Part shown: positions 55,194 through 59,955 of the stretch, piece by piece
How positions within the stretch are numbered: position 1 is the first letter of the stretch
Layout of the letters: the number at the start of each line of letters is the position of its first letter
Notes under the pieces: model-generated
Told to the model about the DNA's origin: nothing
The model's input: only the letters and a program-made list of their open reading frames with translations
Database searches by the model: none
Assembly: GCA_000482145.1 (NCBI GenBank)
Contig: AUXH01000039.1
Location: 1-59,955, forward strand
Origin: Strigomonas culicis
Taxonomy: Eukaryota > Euglenozoa > Kinetoplastea > Trypanosomatida > Trypanosomatidae
Reading direction: 5' to 3'
Length of the DNA: 59,955 nucleotides
Made by a program: the position numbers and the translations under genes

Positions 55194-55431
55194 CATGTGC
55201 GTATGCTGTATCACACGCAGCCTTGCTCTCTTCTTGTGTTTGTTGCGTTTCTTATTGGCGCGCCAAATGTCCCTCATGAGCACTACTTATTCTTCCTTTG
55301 CTCTCTTTGTTCCTTTCATAGATTTCGATCGCTTGTTTTCTTTTAATTCTATGCAATTCGAAGGGAAAATTAATTGACAAACTTTTTTTTCTAAATTTTA
55401 ATTCGTTTTTTTTTCTTTTCCTTCCTTGACC

Positions 55432-56097
55432 ATGCTTCAAAAAACACTGTGTCATCGGACGGTGATCGGGAGCGCGCTCGCGTCCACGATGAGCTACGCC
55501 GCGGTGCACAGCCACCACGCGGTGCCCGCGCTGCAGCAGCACGGTGACCACGCCGGCGCCCTCCCCGTCCACCAGAACCGCCTCGCGCAGTTCCAGAGCT
55601 TCTACGACCGGGTGTCCAAGTCGAAGAAGGCCATGTCGCTGGCCGCGACCCCTCTGGGCTACGCCGGCGCGGAGCGCATTCTGAACAACGACATGCTGCA
55701 CCACTCGCCGTGGCAGGCGAGCTGCGTGGAGCTGCGCGAGAGCGTGTCGGAGGCGCAGCAGGTCCTCAGCTACACGAACATCGACTTCTCGCAGCTGCGC
55801 CACCAGCGCCGCAACCGGGGGAGCAAGTACGTGCCGGACTACGGCCTGGGCGGCGGCGCGATCCCTGGCCTGGAGGTGGTGCACTACTTCGAGACGAGTA
55901 GCGCGGAGGGGCTTGCGGGGTACCAGCACGTGGCCATGAAGGTGCGCAAGGGGGTGCTGCCCGGCAACTGCGTGAACTATTCGTCGGAAGGTGGCTTCGG
56001 CGTGTGGGTCGTGCCACTGCCCGCGTATAGCAGCCTGCTCGAGACGACGGGCCTGTTGGACGAGGGCAAGGTGATGAGCCCTAAGCTGCGGACGTAA
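55432..56097 (+). CDS. Conserved-looking protein of unknown function, possibly mitochondrial
   Basis: From ATG 55432 (MLQKTLCHRTVIGSALA) the protein has 221 residues. I do not recognise it. The first 40 residues are basic and hydroxylated with no acidic residue until the HGDHAG motif, which would suit a mitochondrial presequence. The body includes FQSFYDRVSKSKKAMSLA, ERILNNDMLHHSPWQ, a Gly-rich YVPDYGLGGGAIPG and GVWVVPLPAYSSLLETTG. There is no transmembrane segment. The codon choice is GC-rich like its neighbours, and both flanking spacers are long (about 770 and 780 bp). Candidates include a respiratory-chain accessory subunit or a mitoribosomal protein, but this is a guess. Coding status itself is fairly sure. 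Confidence 0.65.
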   Translation: MLQKTLCHRTVIGSALASTMSYAAVHSHHAVPALQQHGDHAGALPVHQNRLAQFQSFYDRVSKSKKAMSLAATPLGYAGAERILNNDMLHHSPWQASCVELRESVSEAQQVLSYTNIDFSQLRHQRRNRGSKYVPDYGLGGGAIPGLEVVHYFETSSAEGLAGYQHVAMKVRKGVLPGNCVNYSSEGGFGVWVVPLPAYSSLLETTGLLDEGKVMSPKLRT

Positions 56098-56877
56098 TAC
56101 ATTGCAGCTTTTTTTTTCTTCGCTCGTTTTTTTTTTTTTTCACTCAAAACGGTTTTTCCCTTTTTTTCTTTTCTTTGTGTTTATATACATATCTTAGATA
56201 TTCGGAAAAACCCAACATCTGATGAAGTACGCCGACGCGACAATGCTCAAAAAAAAACTTTTTGCCGCGTATTGTTACATTGGCACGGCATACTCTTCAG
56301 AGATCAAAACTTAATCAAAACAGAAGCATACAGTGTTTTTTTTTATTACATATGTATACTATTCTACCATGTATACATATTTGTATTTATATACACTTGT
56401 TTCTCTTTTTGTTCCATGAAGTGTTGTAAACTTAATTCCTTTTTTGTTTTTATCATTTTTACATCCGAGTGATTGTAGGTTGTGTTTCTTTTTTTTTTGC
56501 TTTTACATCTTGTTGTCATACCTTTTTTTTAATTATTTCTGATTGTATACAATCGCGCACAGTTACCATATGACTAGTAGAGACCTAGTTCATACTTGCT
56601 TTTTCCTTTTCCCTTTTTTCTTTCTTTCCTTTTCTCTGCCACGGATCAAATGGAGCCCATTTGTCAGTCCTTTCAGAGTCTCCTTCTATACATCTGTGCA
56701 TGTACGTGGCACCGCCTTGTGCGAGTGCTGCGTCATCTTTGATAACTTCCATGTGCTCACCTCTCTCGTTTTCTTCCCCCCCCTCGTCTTGACGCTCTGT
56801 CCTTCGTGCCAGGTAGGTCCTTATCCTTGTTACAGTGCATCTGGTCGGTGCCACCGTCGCCTCTGCAGCGGAGCCCC
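56098..56877. other. Long spacer, unidentified gene to TPR protein
   Basis: A 780 bp spacer, very T-rich in its first half (T-runs 56109-56116, 56127-56140, 56160-56170), ending in a C/T-rich tract before the TPR gene. No gene was seen. A long 3' UTR for the unidentified protein is likely. Confidence 0.5.
56762..56812 (+). promoter_or_regulatory. Predicted trans-splice acceptor for the TPR gene
   Basis: C/T-rich tract with a C8 run, ending at CAG 56810-56812, 66 nt before the ATG at 56878. Confidence 0.55.
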
Positions 56878-57729
56878 ATGACCAGCCCGGAGCAGGCCCA
56901 CGCCCTGTCCGCCTACCAACAGGCGCTGGAGGCGTACGAGCAGGGCCACCTACAGACCAGCCGCGACCGCGCGGAGAGCGCGCTGCAGGCGCTGTCCCGC
57001 ACCGAGGGCACCGCGGACTGCCACGAGGTCTTCTTCCAGGTGCTGCTGCTGCTGTCCGTCGTGTACAGCAGCGCGGGCTCGCCGGCGGAGGCCGAGCGGC
57101 TCCTGTCCACCGCCTCCGGCTACGCGGTGGAGCACCTGCGCGCGGACACGGTGTGTCTCGCCGCGGTCTCGTACAACCGCGCGGTGCTGCTGCTGGACGG
57201 GCAGGGCGGCGGCGCGGCCGACCGCGCGCGTGTGGCGGCGGCGGCGGCCCAGCTGTGCGAGGCCGAGCGGCTGCTGACCGACGTGCTCGGGCGCCAGCGG
57301 CTGCTGCTGGCCGACGTGTGGCACGCCGCGGGGGTCTGCCACTACCTGCTGGGCGAGTTCGTGCCCGCGCTCGAGGCGTTCCGCCGGTCGATGGAGGTGC
57401 GCGTGCACTTCACGGACAGCGCCGGCGCGACCGAGCTGCGGCTCGCGCTGACGATGGAGCACGTCGCCCAGCTGTACCGCTGCGGCGGCAGGCGCGAGGA
57501 GGCGCTGCAGCTGCTGCAGACGGTGGCCGCCACGCGCAAGCAGTACCTGGGCGGCCGCCACCCGCTCTACGCGGGGGCGCTCTTCAGCCAGGGCGTCCTC
57601 GCCGCGGAGCTCAACCTGTGGAAGCGCGCGGAGGTGTACTTTGGGCTTGCGGCCGAGATCAACGCGCGCCTGTACGCGCCCGGGGACGTGCGCGTGCAGG
57701 CCCCACAGTACTGGGCGACGTACATGTAG
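56878..57729 (+). CDS. Tetratricopeptide-repeat protein
   Basis: The 283-residue protein starts at ATG 56878 (MTSPEQAHALSAYQQALEAY). Upstream in-frame residues are leader-like, and the acceptor lies at 56812. It consists of helix pairs of TPR type: ALEAYEQGHLQTSRDRAESA, then LSVVYSSAGSPAEAERLL, AAGVCHYLLGEFVPALEAF, AQLYRCGGRREEALQLLQTV and GVLAAELNLWKRAEVYFGLA. The G-Y/F-A pattern and 40-residue spacing of the later repeats recall kinesin-light-chain-type TPRs. No other domain is present. TPR proteins bind peptide motifs of partners; the specific partner is unknown. The last helix carries a Tyr-Trp-rich end (PQYWATYM). Confidence 0.75.
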   Translation: MTSPEQAHALSAYQQALEAYEQGHLQTSRDRAESALQALSRTEGTADCHEVFFQVLLLLSVVYSSAGSPAEAERLLSTASGYAVEHLRADTVCLAAVSYNRAVLLLDGQGGGAADRARVAAAAAQLCEAERLLTDVLGRQRLLLADVWHAAGVCHYLLGEFVPALEAFRRSMEVRVHFTDSAGATELRLALTMEHVAQLYRCGGRREEALQLLQTVAATRKQYLGGRHPLYAGALFSQGVLAAELNLWKRAEVYFGLAAEINARLYAPGDVRVQAPQYWATYM

Positions 57730-58073
57730 CGGTGGCGTCCCTCCTCGTGAGAGTCTAGATACAATGGTTGCTGCTCTTCATGTTGCATGTGTGGTGCGTT
57801 ACGTTGTGGTCTTCGGCTTGTTGGAATGCATTGTTGCTTCTGCAACCTTTTCTTCTTTCTCTCACTCACACTATTATTATTGTTGTTGTTTATGCGTCTT
57901 GTTCTATTGATCGTTGTTACACTTTTGTCTTTCTCCCTCTTCTCTTCTCCATTATATTTACAGTTTGAGGATTCGACAATTGGTTCTTTTCCCTTTTCTC
58001 TTTCAGTTATTTTCATTATCCATTTTGGTTTTCGTTCCGTTGGTATATTTCTCAGCCGTCTTGTTCATTCCTG
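57730..58073. other. Intergenic region, TPR protein to PKAR
   Basis: A 344 bp spacer rich in T and C with a (TTG/TTA)n patch near 57871-57888 and the acceptor for PKAR. No gene was seen. Confidence 0.5.
57982..58006 (+). promoter_or_regulatory. Predicted trans-splice acceptor for PKAR
   Basis: C/T-rich tract ending at CAG 58004-58006, 68 nt before the ATG at 58074. Confidence 0.65.
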
Positions 58074-59606
58074 ATGTCCGACGATACCCCCCTTTCGGTT
58101 TACACGAAGGCATGCAAGGAAGAGGGCGTGAAGACCCCGAACCCGCAGCTCGTGAAGTTCTTCGAGACGCACGACTCCTTCGACGCCATCGAGGAGATCG
58201 ACCTCAGCAGCAACTACGTGGGCAACCGCGGTATCCTGGCGGTGCTGAAGGTGATAGAGAACTGCCCCAACTTCCGCTTCCTGAACATCTCGGACCAGAA
58301 GCTCTACAACTCGGACCTTAGCGAGGACAGCGTCAAGGGCAACGCGACCATCGACCGCCTCGTCGACGTCTTCAAGGTCCACCCGTCGGCCAACGCGCTC
58401 GACCTCAGCCGCAACCCCATCTCGGACTACGCCGGCCGCAAGCTGCTGTCGCTCGCGCAGACAAGCCCCCGCATGTGCCGCCTCGAGGTGACCGACACCC
58501 GCATCGACTTCGAGCTGCGCCAGAAGATCGCGAAGCAGTGTGAGGAGAACACGGTGAAGCTGTGGAACGATCAGGCCGCGAAGGAGACGGAGGAGGGCAA
58601 CGACAGCATGTTCGGCGAGGGCCCGCAGTGGGTGGCGCCGCAGCGCGCCGCGGCCGACCTGACTGCACTCGGCGCCGGCCGCGCGCGCCGTCAGACGGTG
58701 CGCGTGGAGGGCATCGACCCCGAGAAGGCCAAGAACTACCAGGCGCCCGTGCACGAAAAGTCGAGTGAGGAGACGGACATGATCTGCACTCTCCTCAATA
58801 GCAACGTGCTGTTCAGCTTCCTCACGACGCGGGAGATCCGCACGGTGGCGCTCGCCATGTACCGCACGGAGTTCAAGCGCGACGATTGCGTGATGGAGTT
58901 CGGCCAGAAGAACTGCGACAAGCTGTACATTATCCAGTCCGGACAGGCGGACATCATCAAGGAGGGGCAGAAGGTGTTCCTCAAGACGGAGGGCACGGCC
59001 GTCGGCGAGCTGGAGCTGCTGTACGACACGCCAGCGGTCGCCACCGTCAAGGTGTGCACGGATACGCTTGTGGCGTGGGTGCTGGACCGTGACACGTACC
59101 GCAACCTCGTCATGGGCACCTGCATCCGCCGGCGCGAGATGTACGTTGAGATGCTCGCGAACGTGCCCTTCCTAGAGAGTCTGGACAACTACGAGCGGAT
59201 GCAGGTCGCCGACGCGCTCAGCAACGACGAGTGGATCCCCGGGGACCACATCATCCGCTTCGACGAGGACGGCGAGTGGCTGTACATCCTCATCGAGGGC
59301 ACCGTCGAGGTGGTGGGCCGCGACGACAACGGCAACAAGACGAAGGTGTGCGAGTTCTCCAAGGGCGACCACTTCGGCGAGCTCGAGTTCCTGAACAACC
59401 ACCGCACCGTCGCGGACGTCATCGCGGTCACGAACGTGACGACCGCGAAGCTGAACCGCCGCCACTTCGAGATGTGCATGGGCCCCGTCATCGACGTGCT
59501 GCAGCGCAACAGCAGCACGAGCAAGTACGAGTACTACCAGAACGTCCTGCAGCACCAGCGCGAGGCGAAGGAGCGCGAGATCACCAGCGCCGACAATGAC
59601 GCGTAG
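58074..59606 (+). CDS. PKAR: Protein kinase A regulatory subunit, kinetoplastid type
   Basis: A 510-residue protein, close in length to trypanosome PKAR. In place of a docking/dimerisation domain, the N-terminus (about 25-160) has leucine-rich repeats (FDAIEEIDLSSNYVGNRGIL, ANALDLSRNPISDYAG). An inhibitory-type site R205-R206-Q-T208-V follows, then two cyclic-nucleotide-binding domains. Cassette A reads GELELLYDTPAVATV (311-325); cassette B reads FGELEFLNNHRTVADV (434-449). The phosphate-binding arginine of cAMP-binding PKARs is replaced in both (Ala321, Thr445), and the usual GE(L/I)A becomes GELE in both (Glu314, Glu438). This matches kinetoplastid PKAR, reported to respond to purine nucleosides rather than cAMP. 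In trypanosomes it works with PKA catalytic subunits, partly in the flagellum. Confidence 0.93.
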   Translation: MSDDTPLSVYTKACKEEGVKTPNPQLVKFFETHDSFDAIEEIDLSSNYVGNRGILAVLKVIENCPNFRFLNISDQKLYNSDLSEDSVKGNATIDRLVDVFKVHPSANALDLSRNPISDYAGRKLLSLAQTSPRMCRLEVTDTRIDFELRQKIAKQCEENTVKLWNDQAAKETEEGNDSMFGEGPQWVAPQRAAADLTALGAGRARRQTVRVEGIDPEKAKNYQAPVHEKSSEETDMICTLLNSNVLFSFLTTREIRTVALAMYRTEFKRDDCVMEFGQKNCDKLYIIQSGQADIIKEGQKVFLKTEGTAVGELELLYDTPAVATVKVCTDTLVAWVLDRDTYRNLVMGTCIRRREMYVEMLANVPFLESLDNYERMQVADALSNDEWIPGDHIIRFDEDGEWLYILIEGTVEVVGRDDNGNKTKVCEFSKGDHFGELEFLNNHRTVADVIAVTNVTTAKLNRRHFEMCMGPVIDVLQRNSSTSKYEYYQNVLQHQREAKEREITSADNDA

Positions 59607-59908
59607 CGACAATAGAGCAAACCACGCCGCACCTCTTCTGCGCTGTCCCGCCTACAGCTTCATAGACGGAAGCCTATATCCAATGATATGTAGAGAGCGA
59701 GAAGGAGGGAAAGGAAAGGAAGGGAACCTTTATACAATGTGCACCTTTCCCTTTTGTGTTTTTTTTTGTTTTGTTTTACTTCTAAATACTTCTTCCTTTT
59801 TTCTTCTCCCTTTCAGCACACCATTTAGTGCTGTGTGGGGTACACTTGAATACGGAAATGAAGGCAAAATATTACTGTTAGCTAAGAAATTTCAACGAAG
59901 AAAAAGAT

Positions 59909-59955
<47 letters not shown>
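59607..59955. other. Downstream spacer to window end
   Basis: A 349 bp AT-rich spacer (PKAR 3' UTR and beyond) with a GGAAAG-type purine patch near 59700-59725, a T/C tract, and a terminal (AT)n repeat. No gene was seen. Confidence 0.5.
59911..59955. repeat. (AT)n microsatellite at window end
   Basis: At least 22 tandem AT units running to the last base of the window, the longest microsatellite here; its true length is unknown. Confidence 0.95.

Larger units (their letters stand above)
54664..55431. other. Long spacer, second lipase to unidentified gene
   Basis: A 768 bp AT-rich spacer with A-runs (54835-54844), a CAAAAAA-type repeat at 55165-55193, and pyrimidine tracts with AGs at 55099-55100 and later. 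ORFs of up to 73 codons here are low-complexity and unsupported. It is one of the longest non-coding intervals outside the strand-switch region. Confidence 0.5.

Noticed and set aside
1..59955. CRISPR arrays, insertion sequences, bacterial operons
   Set aside because: No regularly spaced repeats, transposase or ribosome-binding-site pattern; the layout is eukaryotic and kinetoplastid.

Overview
The window looks like nuclear DNA of a kinetoplastid, most likely a trypanosomatid. All 22 genes I support are intronless and fall into two head-to-head directional clusters. Each gene is preceded by a long polypyrimidine tract and an AG, as expected for trans-splicing, and GC-rich coding DNA alternates with AT-rich, homopolymer-rich intergenic DNA. 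The gene content also fits: a small Alba protein, a PKA regulatory subunit with leucine-rich-repeat N-terminus and altered nucleotide pockets, flagellar radial spoke and Fused-kinase genes, and FYVE-like/lipase proteins. The order Alba - Fused-type kinase - RSP4/6 - acyl-CoA synthetase ... PKAR resembles, from memory, a block of Trypanosoma brucei chromosome 11 and Leishmania chromosome 13; I could not check this. I cannot name the species.

Layout. Bases 1-16602 form a minus-strand polycistron of six genes. Read in transcription order they are a C2-domain protein, a multi-pass membrane protein, a TMF1-like golgin, a histidine phosphatase, an ASCC3/Slh1-type double-cassette helicase and an unidentified gene cut by the window edge. 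Bases 16603-21603 are a 5 kb divergent strand-switch region without credible genes. Bases 21604-59606 form a plus-strand polycistron of 16 genes: Alba, Fused/STK36 kinase, RSP4/6, acyl-CoA synthetase, a TTI1-like HEAT protein, an SCC2/NIPBL-like cohesin loader, a candidate TFIIIC large subunit, NAA10, Aladin, a CCDC42/CFAP73-like coiled coil, a Zip3/HEI10/RNF212-like RING protein, two tandem FYVE-like lipases, an unidentified protein, a TPR protein and PKAR. The window ends inside an (AT)n microsatellite.

The most interesting part is the strand-switch region. Inside AT-rich flanks sits a GC-rich core of about 3 kb (about 18.02-20.99 kb). Its left arm is nearly free of T on the plus strand and its right arm nearly free of A, so the skew inverts between about 18.9 and 19.8 kb. 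Matching G-quadruplex motifs lie on the minus strand in the left arm and the plus strand in the right arm. This would suit a bidirectional transcription start, a replication origin and/or a centromere; a GC-rich strand-switch region is the reported setting of a T. cruzi centromere. Third-position GC is low in the genes beside the region and rises away from it.

Functionally the plus cluster mixes flagellar genes (STK36, RSP4/6, CCDC42-like, PKAR), chromosome and transcription genes (SCC2-like, TFIIIC-like, Zip3-like) and general cell-biology genes (NAA10, Aladin, lipases). Kinetoplastid polycistrons are usually not functional operons, so adjacency is weak evidence of shared function.
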